The position numbers and the translations under genes are program-made. Shown here piece after piece: positions 53,371 to 62,238 of a DNA stretch of 64,000 nucleotides. The notes under the pieces were generated by a model. That model was given only the letters and a program-made list of their open reading frames with translations, had not been told where the DNA came from and did not search any database. The stretch is from Parascardovia denticolens DSM 10105 = JCM 12538. Lineage in GTDB: Bacteria; Actinomycetota; Actinomycetes; Actinomycetales; Bifidobacteriaceae. The DNA is taken from contig NZ_AP012333.1 of assembly GCF_001042675.1 (NCBI RefSeq), positions 496,001-560,000 of the forward strand, given 5' to 3'. Each line of letters opens with the position of its first letter. The stretch's first letter is position 1.

Positions 53371-53891
53371 TCGCCCCACCTTTCCACCAGAGAGGAGACC
53401 CATTTCGTCGCTTCCTCCACGGTCGCGCTGCGGGCGGAGGCATTCCAATCATCGCTGGCGAATTCCGGCGGGTAAAGGGCCTCGATCGTTTGTCGCAAAG
53501 AGTCGAAGTCCCCCTTATGCTTAGGGTCGACGGAGGTCTCCTGACGCATTTCCGCCAAGGTGTGCTTGGTCATATCCTTGCCGAGCTTCGCGGAGGCGAA
53601 CTGACGGGCGAGAGTTGAAAGGCGTTGGTACGCCTGTTTTTCAGTCAGCAAACCACGATTGAAGTCTTTCTGAACGGAATTGATCCGGGTCTTCCACTCG
53701 GAGGTCGACCGCTTAGGGGCGCGCCGCTGGTCAGAGGAAGCGACTGGTTTGCGTTTCATTCCGCCAATGAGGATGACGGCCAGGGCGGAGATCGCGATCA
53801 AGGCGCATAACACCACGATCGCGATGAGTATACCAGGGGATTTTTGCCCAGCGGCCTGCTGGTTGAATTGCTGTGTAGCGGAGATGATCAT
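53367..53891 (-). CDS. Single-pass membrane protein between DUF58 and VWA genes
   Basis: A 174-aa protein with a Gln-rich external start, one membrane segment (about residues 19-44) and a basic helical cytoplasmic domain. Small membrane proteins of this position (DUF4381-like) are typical in MoxR/BatA operons, but sequence alone does not prove the family. Four-nucleotide overlaps on both sides. Confidence 0.7.
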   Translation of the reverse strand: MIISATQQFNQQAAGQKSPGILIAIVVLCALIAISALAVILIGGMKRKPVASSDQRRAPKRSTSEWKTRINSVQKDFNRGLLTEKQAYQRLSTLARQFASAKLGKDMTKHTLAEMRQETSVDPKHKGDFDSLRQTIEALYPPEFASDDWNASARSATVEEATKWVSSLVERWGE

Positions 53892-55000
53892 AAGGATGAG
53901 GGCTCCTTCCGCCCCTGATTTCGGGGCCGGGTCTGCCTATGTCTTCTTTCCTCCTTCGCCTTTGGCGGGGCTGGCGTGGAGGGGAGAGAGGGGAGGGCGG
54001 AGGCGGCGAGAACATTCATGTTTCCAGCCCTGGTCAAAGCCGACGCTATATGGGTGATGAATTGGTCGAACATCGTCTGACTGGAACCGCCATGCAGAAG
54101 GGCCGCCCCCGCCTTCGCCAGACGTTGTTCCAAGAGCTTGGCCGTGAATTCCCTTCTCTCCTGGACCTCGGATTCCATCTGCGCAGTCCGCATGAAAGCG
54201 GGAATCCGCCGACTGGAGGTGGCGTCGATGACATGACGGAAGCGGGCTGAAGTCGAGAAGGGATTCAAAGTCTCGACGGTCGAAACGATAAGCGGATGCG
54301 TTTGCGAGAGGATGGCCAAGCTATCAATCGTCTTCTGCGTCCAAGCGGTGCTGGCCGTGGCGATGATGAGCAGAGAGTGACGGTCATGGATTCTTTTGGC
54401 ATAGTCGAGCAGCGAAACCAAGTCACGGGATTTGGTCAGTTGACGGTTGGCGATTTGGTCGGTGAGGGCGTCGAAAGCCAGATACCCACCAGTCAGAGGG
54501 ATACGCGTGATTTGGGCTGAATCACCGAGGACCACGGAAAGCTCATCGCCCCGCCGCAGGGAGAGGGTGGCGAACATACGCAAAGAGTTCAAAGCCACTT
54601 CCAGCTGAGTCTCGCCACTGTCGCAGGTGCCCAGCATCTCCGCCCCTGTGTCCAAGAGCATCCACACCCTACTGGTGACGTTCTGCTCTTTGTCGGCGAT
54701 CATGGGTCTGCCGGCGCGGGCGCTGGCTTTCCAATCGATGGAACGGGCTTCATCCCCGGAACTATAGGGGCGTAAATCCAAGAATTCATAGCCGGTCCCC
54801 CGACGGATCGACCGATGTTCGCCCTCGAGCATTCCCAAAGCCCTCTTGACCGTCGGCAGGCTGAGTCGTCCACCGAGGGCTTCGATCTTGCGGCGAATCT
54901 GGTCTCCGGTGAGAGGCTCGTCTTGTCTCCGCTCTATTTGTATGACCATAGGTTGATGCTTTCTGATTCCTTGAATCCGTACTCGGGCCTTTGCGAGCAT
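53888..55000 (-). CDS. DUF58 domain protein
   Basis: A 370-aa cytoplasmic protein. The DUF58 signature is clear: GEHRSIRRGTGYEFLDLRPYSSGDEARSIDWKASAR (here given in parts: GEHRSIRRG, DLRPYSSGDEARSIDWKA), then LLDTGAEML in VWA-like position. DUF58 proteins belong to MoxR chaperone systems. The start is ambiguous: ATG 55000 or ATG 54949 (MVIQIERR), neither with a good ribosome site. Confidence 0.85.
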   Translation of the reverse strand: MLAKARVRIQGIRKHQPMVIQIERRQDEPLTGDQIRRKIEALGGRLSLPTVKRALGMLEGEHRSIRRGTGYEFLDLRPYSSGDEARSIDWKASARAGRPMIADKEQNVTSRVWMLLDTGAEMLGTCDSGETQLEVALNSLRMFATLSLRRGDELSVVLGDSAQITRIPLTGGYLAFDALTDQIANRQLTKSRDLVSLLDYAKRIHDRHSLLIIATASTAWTQKTIDSLAILSQTHPLIVSTVETLNPFSTSARFRHVIDATSSRRIPAFMRTAQMESEVQERREFTAKLLEQRLAKAGAALLHGGSSQTMFDQFITHIASALTRAGNMNVLAASALPSLPSTPAPPKAKEERRHRQTRPRNQGRKEPSSL

Positions 55001-55136
55001 GGGGCCGTTTCCCTGCTAGGGCCGAATTCCTCATGCCCTTAATCCCCATATCCCAGTATTCCCATTCCCCGTATTCCAAATTCCAGAGTGCTCCAAATCC
55101 CAGAGGACCGGTGGGGATTTCCTGGTTGTATGGGCC

Positions 55137-55189
55137 GTCGATGCTTCCGGTATCCCGACTTGCTAGGCCGGAATACCGCAAGCATCGAC
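55137..55189. repeat. 53-nt imperfect inverted repeat between moxR and DUF58 genes
   Basis: GTCGATGCTT / AAGCATCGAC (10 bp), one C-C mismatch, CGGTAT / ATACCG (6 bp), loop about 19 nt. No T-run on either side, so not a classical terminator; an RNA processing or attenuation hairpin within the operon is possible. Confidence 0.65.
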
Positions 55190-55206
55190 TACCGTGCTGG
55201 AAGGCG

Positions 55207-56265
55207 TTAGGGAACGGGGACCGTCTCGATGATGGAATCGATGATCTGGTCGCTGGTGACTCCATCGGCCAAGGCTTCGAAAGTCATCAAAATGCGATGG
55301 CGGAGGACGTCATGCGCGTAGGCTTTCACATCTTCCGGAATGACGTAGTCCCGACCGGTCAGAAGAGCTTGGGCTTGGGCCACCCGCATGAGGGCGATGG
55401 AGGCTCGGGGGCTGGCACCGAGGCGGACGAGGGTCGCCAAGCCATTGATCGGCCGACTGCCTGCGCCGCGGCTGGTGGTGACTATATCGACGATATAGTC
55501 CTTGATGGCGTCCGAGACATGCACCTTGCGGGAGCACTGCCGCAGGTAGGCGATGTCAGACAGGGAGAGGGTGTTGTCAGGGTCGCTTTCCGCGCTGGGC
55601 ACATCGCTCGTCTGGCCGGAGAGGAGGGTCAGCATGTCCACTTCTTGCTGGCTGCTGGGGTAAGTCATCACCGTTTTCATGGTGAAACGATCCATCTGCG
55701 CCTCAGGTAGAGTATAGGTTCCTTCTTCCTCGATGGGATTCTGCGTGGCGATGACCATGAAAGGGTCGGGCAGGGCGATGCGTTCCCCGCCGATGGTGGT
55801 GGCGCCTTCCGCCATCGCTTCCAGCATGGCTGACTGGGTTTTCGCGGAAGAGCGGTTGATTTCATCCAAAAGGACGATGTTGGCGTTGATGGGGCCTACC
55901 TGGGTGATCATCTTCTGGGAGCCGAAATCGAAGATCTGAGTGCCCATCAAATCCGCCGGCATCAGGTCGGGGGTGCACTGAATTCTCTTGAAGGTGCCCG
56001 ATACACACGAAGCGAGGATTTTGGCGGCGGTCGTCTTGGCCAATCCTGGGACCGATTCGATGAGGATATGCCCGCCTGCCACCAGGGTGACAATCAGGGA
56101 TTCCCGTAGTTGGTCTTGTCCGACAAGGCCTTGAGAGAAGCGTTTACGGATCCGGTTCGCCAATTCCTTGCTATGCGCTGCGGCCTCAGGGCTGAGAGGA
56201 GAGTTCTGGGAGTTCTGATTTTCAGAGTCCTCGTGAGGAGCCTGTTGAGAAGAGAATAAATCCAT
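55207..56265 (-). CDS. MoxR family AAA+ ATPase
   Basis: A 352-aa chaperone-like ATPase. Walker A is a variant, ESVPGLAKTTAAK (GLAKT), Walker B NIVLLDEINRSSAKTQ, sensor 1 VIATQNPIEEEGTYTLPEAQ, sensor 2 region GASPRASIALM. First gene of the cluster, leaderless-type box 7 nt upstream. Likely inserts cofactors into, or remodels, the VWA proteins downstream. Confidence 0.92.
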   Translation of the reverse strand: MDLFSSQQAPHEDSENQNSQNSPLSPEAAAHSKELANRIRKRFSQGLVGQDQLRESLIVTLVAGGHILIESVPGLAKTTAAKILASCVSGTFKRIQCTPDLMPADLMGTQIFDFGSQKMITQVGPINANIVLLDEINRSSAKTQSAMLEAMAEGATTIGGERIALPDPFMVIATQNPIEEEGTYTLPEAQMDRFTMKTVMTYPSSQQEVDMLTLLSGQTSDVPSAESDPDNTLSLSDIAYLRQCSRKVHVSDAIKDYIVDIVTTSRGAGSRPINGLATLVRLGASPRASIALMRVAQAQALLTGRDYVIPEDVKAYAHDVLRHRILMTFEALADGVTSDQIIDSIIETVPVP

Positions 56266-56272
56266 AAGGGCA

Positions 56273-56278
56273 ATTTTA
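56273..56278 (-). promoter_or_regulatory. -10 box (TAAAAT), leaderless type
   Basis: Minus strand TAAAAT, 7 nt before the moxR-like ATG. Confidence 0.45.
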
Positions 56279-56321
56279 TCGGCTTACATTGACTGGAAGC
56301 TGAGAATCTGCGGAAGAATGC

Positions 56322-57041
56322 CTAGGGAAGGCGCCAATCGATCGGACTGGTCCCCATCTCTTCCAAATAGGCGTTCGTCCTGGAGAAAGGCCGCGACCCA
56401 AAGAATCCCCTGCTGGCAGAGAGAGGACTGGGATGAGGGGATTTGATGATTTTCGCATTCGTCAGAAGGCTCTCGAGGGATTGGGCGTTCCGTCCCCAAA
56501 GGATGGCGACGAGAGGCAGGGGCCGGCCGCTTTCGTCATGACGCGAATTCAGAGCCTTGATCGCCTGTTCGGTGATTTTCTCCCAACCTTTGCCTTGATG
56601 ACTGTTCGGCGCTCCGGCGCGTACGGTCAGGGACCTGTTCAGAAGCATGACCCCTTGAACGACCCAAGGTGTCAAGTCGCCGTTGGAGGGACGGGGAAGC
56701 CCCAGGTCATCCATCATCTCCTGATAGATGTTCCGCAGGCTGGCGGGAATGGGATCGACGTCAGGGGCGACGCAAAAACTCAGTCCCACTGGATGACCGG
56801 GCGTGGGATAGGGGTCTTGCCCCACGATGAGGACTTTCACTTGGTCAAGAGGGAGCTGGAAGGCGCGGAAGATATTGTTGCTCGAAGGCAGGGTGGGGTG
56901 GTGGGAAGCGTGTTCCGCGCGCAGAAAATCCCCCATGCGACGGATATCTCCCTCCACAGGTTCCAGGGCGGTGGCCCAGGAGGGGTCCATGATTTCTGAC
57001 AGTGGTTTCCGAATTGGTTCCATGCCTTTCACTTTAGTCAT
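56322..57041 (-). CDS. ung: Uracil-DNA glycosylase (family 1)
   Basis: Removes uracil from DNA in base-excision repair. Motif [11 protein letters not shown] with the water-activating Asp, the uracil-binding [19 protein letters not shown], and the DNA-intercalating loop [13 protein letters not shown]. 239 aa, usual size. The ATG at 57041 has TATGTT 6 nt upstream; ATG 57023 is an alternative. Confidence 0.94.
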   Translation of the reverse strand: MTKVKGMEPIRKPLSEIMDPSWATALEPVEGDIRRMGDFLRAEHASHHPTLPSSNNIFRAFQLPLDQVKVLIVGQDPYPTPGHPVGLSFCVAPDVDPIPASLRNIYQEMMDDLGLPRPSNGDLTPWVVQGVMLLNRSLTVRAGAPNSHQGKGWEKITEQAIKALNSRHDESGRPLPLVAILWGRNAQSLESLLTNAKIIKSPHPSPLSASRGFFGSRPFSRTNAYLEEMGTSPIDWRLP

Positions 57042-57047
57042 TTTGCA

Positions 57048-57053
57048 AACATA
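57048..57053 (-). promoter_or_regulatory. -10 box (TATGTT), leaderless type
   Basis: Minus strand TATGTT, 6 nt before the ung ATG. Confidence 0.4.
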
Positions 57054-57131
57054 TTGTGCTATTTTCCGAGTCGGAAGCTGGTGGTGAGAGCCGGGGTCTA
57101 CACTTCAGACTTGTAATATTGAGGAGGAACC

Positions 57132-57764
57132 ATGGCATCCGACAATCGCGATAAGGCATCCATCGAGGATGAATTCACGCAAGCCGCTGGTACGCCCGGT
57201 GGAGCCCACAGAGGACGCAAGAGCCTGGGAGTGCGGCTGCGTCCCTATCTCATCGTGCTCGTCATAGCCATCTGTCTGGCCCTGCTCCTGTGGGCCTGGT
57301 TGTCCGGCGCCATAGGAGGCGCCCGTACCCCCTCCACCGCTAAATCCGCGACCACTTCCGTCACTCAATCGGCGAAGAAGTCCACGGATTCGCAAGCGAC
57401 CCAAACGAAGGAAACGCCAGGGAGTAAGGCGTCCCCATCCACCGCCAAGTCATCCAGCCCCTCCTCGGATCAGAGCTCGTCCTCCAGCACAGCCGTTCGC
57501 AAGGATACGCAGATCATCGTCTACAATGGCGGGTTCACCGCTGGGCTGGCTGGCAAGAACAGGGACATCCTTACCCAGGCAGGCTTCACCAATGTCTCTG
57601 CGAACAATCCGAATGACCGCAGCACCCTCCCTGAGCGGGCGACCGTTTGGTACCGTGGCGAAGAGAATAAGGCGACGGCTGAGGAAGTCGCCAAGACCTT
57701 GGGAATCTCCAATGTCGAGGAGGCTACAGGGATCGCGGCTCCCGTCGTCGCAGTCGTGAAGTGA
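57132..57764 (+). CDS. LytR_C domain membrane protein
   Basis: A 210-aa protein with a basic N-terminus, one membrane segment (about residues 37-58), a Ser/Thr/Lys/Gln-rich external linker (65-120) and a C-terminal LytR_cpsA_psr-associated domain: IIVYNGGFTAGLAGKNRDIL, GFTNVSANNPNDR, TVWYRGEENKATAEEVAKTL. Such domains occur with cell-wall glycopolymer ligases; this protein lacks the catalytic LCP part. Ribosome site GAGGAGG. Confidence 0.85.
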   Translation: MASDNRDKASIEDEFTQAAGTPGGAHRGRKSLGVRLRPYLIVLVIAICLALLLWAWLSGAIGGARTPSTAKSATTSVTQSAKKSTDSQATQTKETPGSKASPSTAKSSSPSSDQSSSSSTAVRKDTQIIVYNGGFTAGLAGKNRDILTQAGFTNVSANNPNDRSTLPERATVWYRGEENKATAEEVAKTLGISNVEEATGIAAPVVAVVK

Positions 57765-57891
57765 GCATAGTGGCCGTGGAATGAGCAGGGAACTGGGATG
57801 TGAGAGATGCCTCTCTTCCATTCTTCAATCCCCATCATTTGATTCCTTGTTGATTCTTATTCATCTGATTCCAAGCATCTGATGTCTTTCG

Positions 57892-57916
57892 TCCCGCTGG
57901 CTTTTCGCCACCGGGA
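57892..57916 (+). terminator. Terminator of the LytR_C gene
   Basis: TCCCG-C-TGGC / GCCA-C-CGGGA hairpin with a 5-nt loop, followed by CTTTCTGATTT. The rest of 57765-58099 shows only the palindrome listed next. Confidence 0.5.
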
Positions 57917-58013
57917 CTTTCTGATTTCCTCCCTACCTCCCCTCCTATGGATTGCCTTGGATCGCTTCATTGGCGTCTTGTCGCCATTGCGCCGTGAGCG
58001 ACCCAAAAGGTTT

Positions 58014-58027
58014 CATCGATTTCGATG
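58014..58027. promoter_or_regulatory. Palindrome CATCGA-TT-TCGATG upstream of fucO
   Basis: A perfect 6+6 inverted repeat 73 nt before the fucO start, with a TACTTAGAAT stretch just downstream that could hold the -10. Candidate operator for a LacI- or GntR-type regulator. Confidence 0.4.
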
Positions 58028-58099
58028 AGGATACTTAGAATGGCAGGGGATGGTCAAAGTGGCGACCGCCGCGCGTGATACCTATTTCAAGGAGGTTAT

Positions 58100-59257
58100 A
58101 TGGTTTATCGCATGATTTTCAACCAAGAAGCTTATTTTGGTCGTGGCGCGATCAAGAACATCCCCGAGGTGGCCAAGACCCATGGATTCCATAAGGCGTT
58201 CATCGTGTCCGACCCCACCCTCGCCGACTCTAGGGTGGGGACGGTCAAGAAGGTCACCGACGTCTTGGAAGAGGGAGGGATCAAGTTCGAGGTTTTCACG
58301 AACGTGAAGCCGAACCCTCCTGTGGAGTGTATCCAAGACGGGGCGTCTAAATTCAAGACCTCAGGGGCCGACTTCCTGATTGGCTTGGGAGGAGGCTCCC
58401 CTCAGGATACCTGCAAGGGAATCGGCATCATCGCCGCAAACCCTGAGTTCGCCGATGTCTTGTCTTTGGAAGGCGTCGCTGACACGAAGAATCCCTCGAT
58501 CCCGATTTTCGGCGTCCCCACCACAGCCGGCACGGCTTCGGAGACGACCATCAACTATGTGGTGACGGATACCGCGAATAAGCGTAAATTCGTCGCTGTG
58601 GATCCGCATGATATCCCGGTGCGCGCTTTCGTCGATCCGGATTTGACCGACGGCATGCCTCGAGGACTGAAGGTGGCCACAGGCCTGGACGCTCTCACCC
58701 ATGCCATCGAAGGCTTCGTCACTCCCGGGGCTTGGGCTTTGTCCGACGCCCTGTCGATGAAGACCATCGAAATGATCGCCGATAATTTGGAGAAATCCGT
58801 CGCAGGCGATAAGGAGGCGGGCGAGGGTATGGCCTATGCTTCCTATATCACCGGCATGGCTTATTCGAACGTCGGTCTTGGACTCGTTCATGGCATGGCC
58901 CATCCTTTGGGCGGCCGTTTAGACGTGGCGCATGGAGTGGCCAATGGTATCCTGCTGGCTACCGTGATGGAATACAATAAGGATTACACGGGGGAGAAGT
59001 ATCGCGATATCGCTCGCGCCTTCCATGTTGAGGACGCTTATACCGGCGACTTGGATAAGGTTCGCGAAGAGGCCGTTCAGGCCGTTCGCAATTTGACCGT
59101 CAATCTTGGCAATCCTACCAAGATTTCCGAAGTCGGCGCTACGGAGGCGGATTTGAAACCCTTGGCTCATGACGCCTTCCGGGATGTTTGCACCCCGGGC
59201 AATCCACGCCAAGCGACGGAAGAGGATATCCTCGGTCTTTATACATCCTTGATGTAG
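58100..59257 (+). CDS. fucO: Lactaldehyde reductase (iron-containing alcohol dehydrogenase)
   Basis: Reduces L-lactaldehyde to 1,2-propanediol with NADH, the redox sink of fucose or rhamnose breakdown. Group III ADH motifs: GLGGGSPQDTCKG (nucleotide site), PTTAGTASETT, DALTHAIEGFV, and iron ligands in GLVHGMAHPLGGRLDVAHG. 385 aa as usual. Strong ribosome site AAGGAGG 6 nt upstream. No other fucose genes are adjacent. Confidence 0.9.
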   Translation: MVYRMIFNQEAYFGRGAIKNIPEVAKTHGFHKAFIVSDPTLADSRVGTVKKVTDVLEEGGIKFEVFTNVKPNPPVECIQDGASKFKTSGADFLIGLGGGSPQDTCKGIGIIAANPEFADVLSLEGVADTKNPSIPIFGVPTTAGTASETTINYVVTDTANKRKFVAVDPHDIPVRAFVDPDLTDGMPRGLKVATGLDALTHAIEGFVTPGAWALSDALSMKTIEMIADNLEKSVAGDKEAGEGMAYASYITGMAYSNVGLGLVHGMAHPLGGRLDVAHGVANGILLATVMEYNKDYTGEKYRDIARAFHVEDAYTGDLDKVREEAVQAVRNLTVNLGNPTKISEVGATEADLKPLAHDAFRDVCTPGNPRQATEEDILGLYTSLM

Positions 59258-59969
59258 AAAAGATCTTTTAATGTAGAAAAAATCTGATCGGGTGTGAAGA
59301 CATGAAGACATAAAAATATGAAGCATTCTTCGTCTTCCGTCTGATTTGCGAACCGATGGATAAAATTCGCGGGAAGCTTTGATAAAAAAGGCTCTTCGGA
59401 ATCCGGTCACCAGGTTTCGGAGGGCCTTACTATAAGTATCACTTTAGGTATTGTTATAAGTATTTATTAAGCATGAGATCTCCGCAATCTTCGATGATGA
59501 TTCGGGAAGTCTCGAGACGGGGGCGAAGAGGGGCGCATAAGAGGCTGTATCCTGTTTTCCATGGTGATTGATACATTGAGAGCATGAGGATTATATGTCA
59601 TTAATTATAAAACGAGCTTGATGCAGAGCTTGTGCTGAGTATGCGACGCTTGAAGGTGGAACGCGCAGCGGATTATGGTCATCTTTTGGGGGATGCATCC
59701 CTAGTCAGAGTCGTGCGGTAAGTCCTTTTTAAAATTGAGACCGTCCTTTGGAATCCTTCCATCAGCATTATGAATTTTGATTATAGATTGTGACATCAAT
59801 ATCTGGATTCCTTTGGCACTTCAGCCACCGTTCCGAATAAGCTCACGGTCTCCCGAACGATTGAATGATGAAAATCCGAAGCGATGAAACCAAATGGTGG
59901 GATGAGGCTGCAGTGAAAGACGATGAGACCATCACAACGATGAAAAACAAAAAGGGAATCGAGGATACC
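59258..59969. other. Long AT-rich intergenic region without clear gene
   Basis: It holds a long hairpin at 59388-59428, a 12-bp palindrome GGGATGCATCCC at 59690-59701, and short frames such as 59641-59721 (26 codons, MRRLKVERAADYGHLLGD) and 59473-59571 (32 codons, basic) that lack ribosome sites. No convincing bacteriocin precursor was seen. Base composition is lower in GC than the flanks. Confidence 0.5.
59388..59428 (-). terminator. Long hairpin with T-run on the minus strand
   Basis: A 16-bp stem (four G-T pairs) with 9-nt loop. Read on the minus strand it ends in TTTTTT, read on the plus strand it has no T-run. It could end a minus-strand transcript from the AT-rich gap or serve fucO weakly. 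Confidence 0.5.
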
Positions 59970-62075
59970 ATGACGGACAAGGACGCTAAGAAAGATATGA
60001 AAGATACGAAGAATACGATGGTAAATAATCCGCCGGTTGACGATGAAAAGATTGGGATGGCTGCAGGCATCGGTTCCGGTGCTCATGACGGGATTCGTCC
60101 CAATGATGGCTTGGAAGATAACGTATTGGAGGATGACGGTTTGAAGAATCCGGAATCCGCGGATGAGAAAGACCCGGGCGATTCCTTTAGGCCGCCTTCT
60201 GCGACAATTGTCAGTCAGTTAAAGTCAATTGTCCGCAGCTGTGGGTGGAGCCTTTCTCAGAGTTGGCAGAACGCTCCTTTGGCCTTGGTCAGCATGGCCA
60301 TCGTCTCCGTGGTCATTGGCGCTGTCCCAGGATTGGAAACATATGTCGTTGGCCGGCTGACGGGATCTCTGATAAGCCGTCAAGACGGGCGAGGCCTTTT
60401 CTGGGCTTTCATGACCGGTCTCCTGGTCGCTATGAGTCTGGGATCAAGCCTTTTTCTCCAGTCAGCCAACATGTTCTTACGGGATCGTCTGACCGGCGCT
60501 GGCTACCGTATGGTGAACAATGCCATCGCTGAGGTGAATCCAGCCCGTCTGACAGGGGAAAGGATCGCGGAACGCGCTCGGCAGGCTCGTGAGGCGATTT
60601 CGATGGGATCCGTTACGGCCCAACCCGGTGTCGTCGCCTCGCTGGCTTCAGCCATTGTTTCATGCGTTTCCTTGATGATCCCCATCTGGCATATCAGCCC
60701 GCTTTCGGCCATATTGGTGATTCTTTGCCTTTTTCCCATCGCTTTCGCCGCCATGGTGGAGGCGAAGGCGGAAGTGCGCATCTGGCCGTTGATCGTCAAA
60801 GGTAACCGAAGAGCGGAGTATTGCGAAAACCAAATCACTTTCGAACAACAGGCTCATGAACTCGCCCAGTTGCAGGGCAGGCAGTACGTCGCCGAGCTGG
60901 CGAATCGCAAGAGGAAGGATTCGATGGAGAAATATCTGCTTTTGGACCGGATTTTCTTTTTCGGAATCCTCGGGGCTTGCTTGGTTGAAGCTTTCCTGGT
61001 CGTGGGTACCCTGCTTTCCCTCATCGATTCGAAGGCCGGGGCAGCCGTCGTCTCCGGTGTTCTGATCGGCGTGATCACTGGCATGATCAGTATGTCCAAT
61101 CTGGGGTACTATTTGGGGAGCATGGCCAAAGACTCCGTATCCATCGAGGCCTTTATCGATTTCTTGAAAATCGCGAATGAGCCTAGGCAAATGAAGGATA
61201 TGGAAGAGGACACGGCCGAAGCTCCTTCCTACAGGCCAGGAAAGGAATGGGGCCTTTCCAACATGGTCCAAGTCAAGCCTCGACTCGACGATGACCGATT
61301 GAAGGGGCAAAGCCCTGATGGACTCCTTCCGGCTTTGCGGGTCTCCGGTTTGAAGGTGACTTATCCTGAGAAGGATCATCCGGCGGTGGAAGGTGTGAAC
61401 ATCGAAGCTCGCCTCGGTGAGACCATCGCCTTGGTGGGGCGCAATGGCGCCGGAAAGACGACGACTCTGCAGTCAATCTTAGGCGTCGTGCCGGCAGAAT
61501 CAGGGAAAGTGCTTCTCGATGGGTTCGACATGACCTCCCACGATTTCTCTGACCGAATTCGGCATTTCGCCGTCATGCCTCAGGAATACAACAGGTTCGA
61601 ATTCACCGTCCGGGACAACCTCCAGCTTGGGATGGAAGCGGGCAGCGTCGCGGACGACCGCATCTGGGATGCGCTCAGAGCCGTTGGAGAGGACAAAGTC
61701 ATCCGCGCTCTACCTCAAGGATTGGATACACAGTTGGGGGCAGAATGGGGAGGAGTCGGCCTATCAGGTGGTGAATGGCAAAGGCTGGCGCTTGCCCGCA
61801 TGCTTTTGAGACCGGCTCCGATCCGTATTCTTGACGAGCCGACGAGCAATGTGGACTCCCAGTCGGAAGAGGTCATTTATTCGACGCTGGCGCACGACTC
61901 ACGCGCGCATGCGACCGTCTTGGTCTCTCATCGGGCTTGGACCTTGCAGAAGGTCGACCGGATTTATGTCTTCAAAGAAGGTCATGTGGTGGAAACGGGG
62001 ACTTATCAGGAGCTGATCCGTCCGGGCACGTATTTCTCGCAGCTTTTCAATTACCAGTTGAAGGCCGGCGAGTAA
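59970..62075 (+). CDS. ABC exporter of the bacteriocin/lanthipeptide-like type
   Basis: A 701-aa half exporter with six membrane segments (residues about 115-430) and a C-terminal ATPase: GRNGAGKTTT, LSGGEWQRLALARML, IRILDEPTSNVD, VSHRAWTLQ. The GGEWQ signature is characteristic of lantibiotic and other peptide exporters. It lacks an N-terminal C39 peptidase; instead there is a charged Asp/Lys/Asn-rich extension of about 75 residues. The start at 59970 has GAGG upstream; ATG 59865 would add 35 similar residues without a ribosome site. No precursor or modification genes are adjacent. Confidence 0.75.
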   Translation: MTDKDAKKDMKDTKNTMVNNPPVDDEKIGMAAGIGSGAHDGIRPNDGLEDNVLEDDGLKNPESADEKDPGDSFRPPSATIVSQLKSIVRSCGWSLSQSWQNAPLALVSMAIVSVVIGAVPGLETYVVGRLTGSLISRQDGRGLFWAFMTGLLVAMSLGSSLFLQSANMFLRDRLTGAGYRMVNNAIAEVNPARLTGERIAERARQAREAISMGSVTAQPGVVASLASAIVSCVSLMIPIWHISPLSAILVILCLFPIAFAAMVEAKAEVRIWPLIVKGNRRAEYCENQITFEQQAHELAQLQGRQYVAELANRKRKDSMEKYLLLDRIFFFGILGACLVEAFLVVGTLLSLIDSKAGAAVVSGVLIGVITGMISMSNLGYYLGSMAKDSVSIEAFIDFLKIANEPRQMKDMEEDTAEAPSYRPGKEWGLSNMVQVKPRLDDDRLKGQSPDGLLPALRVSGLKVTYPEKDHPAVEGVNIEARLGETIALVGRNGAGKTTTLQSILGVVPAESGKVLLDGFDMTSHDFSDRIRHFAVMPQEYNRFEFTVRDNLQLGMEAGSVADDRIWDALRAVGEDKVIRALPQGLDTQLGAEWGGVGLSGGEWQRLALARMLLRPAPIRILDEPTSNVDSQSEEVIYSTLAHDSRAHATVLVSHRAWTLQKVDRIYVFKEGHVVETGTYQELIRPGTYFSQLFNYQLKAGE

Positions 62076-62115
62076 GCAGGAGAGTGAAAGCCACGGCAGG
62101 CGAGTGAAAGGTGGA

Positions 62116-62164
62116 TACCTGTATGGAGACCCGTATTGACTGCAGGTGGGTCTCCGTACAGGTA
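62116..62164. repeat. 49-nt inverted repeat
   Basis: TACCTGTATGGAGACCC / GGGTCTCCGTACAGGTA, 17-bp arms with a single T-G pair and a 15-nt loop. No T-run follows. Terminator-like or a mobile/REP-like element between exporter and reductase. Confidence 0.75.
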
Positions 62165-62225
62165 CCATCATCTGATTCGGGAGCGCAAGAGGGGCAGAAG
62201 GAAATAGTCTGATGGGGGATTCCGC

Positions 62226-62231
62226 TACTAT
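62226..62231 (+). promoter_or_regulatory. -10 box (TACTAT), leaderless type
   Basis: TACTAT 7 nt before the ATG at 62239; it decides the start against the ATGs at 62212 and 62230. Confidence 0.5.
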
Positions 62232-62238
62232 GGAGACC

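Noticed and set aside
59473-59721. Short frames in the gap before the ABC exporter as bacteriocin precursors
   Set aside because: No ribosome site, no leader motif such as double-Gly, no Cys/Ser/Thr-rich core.
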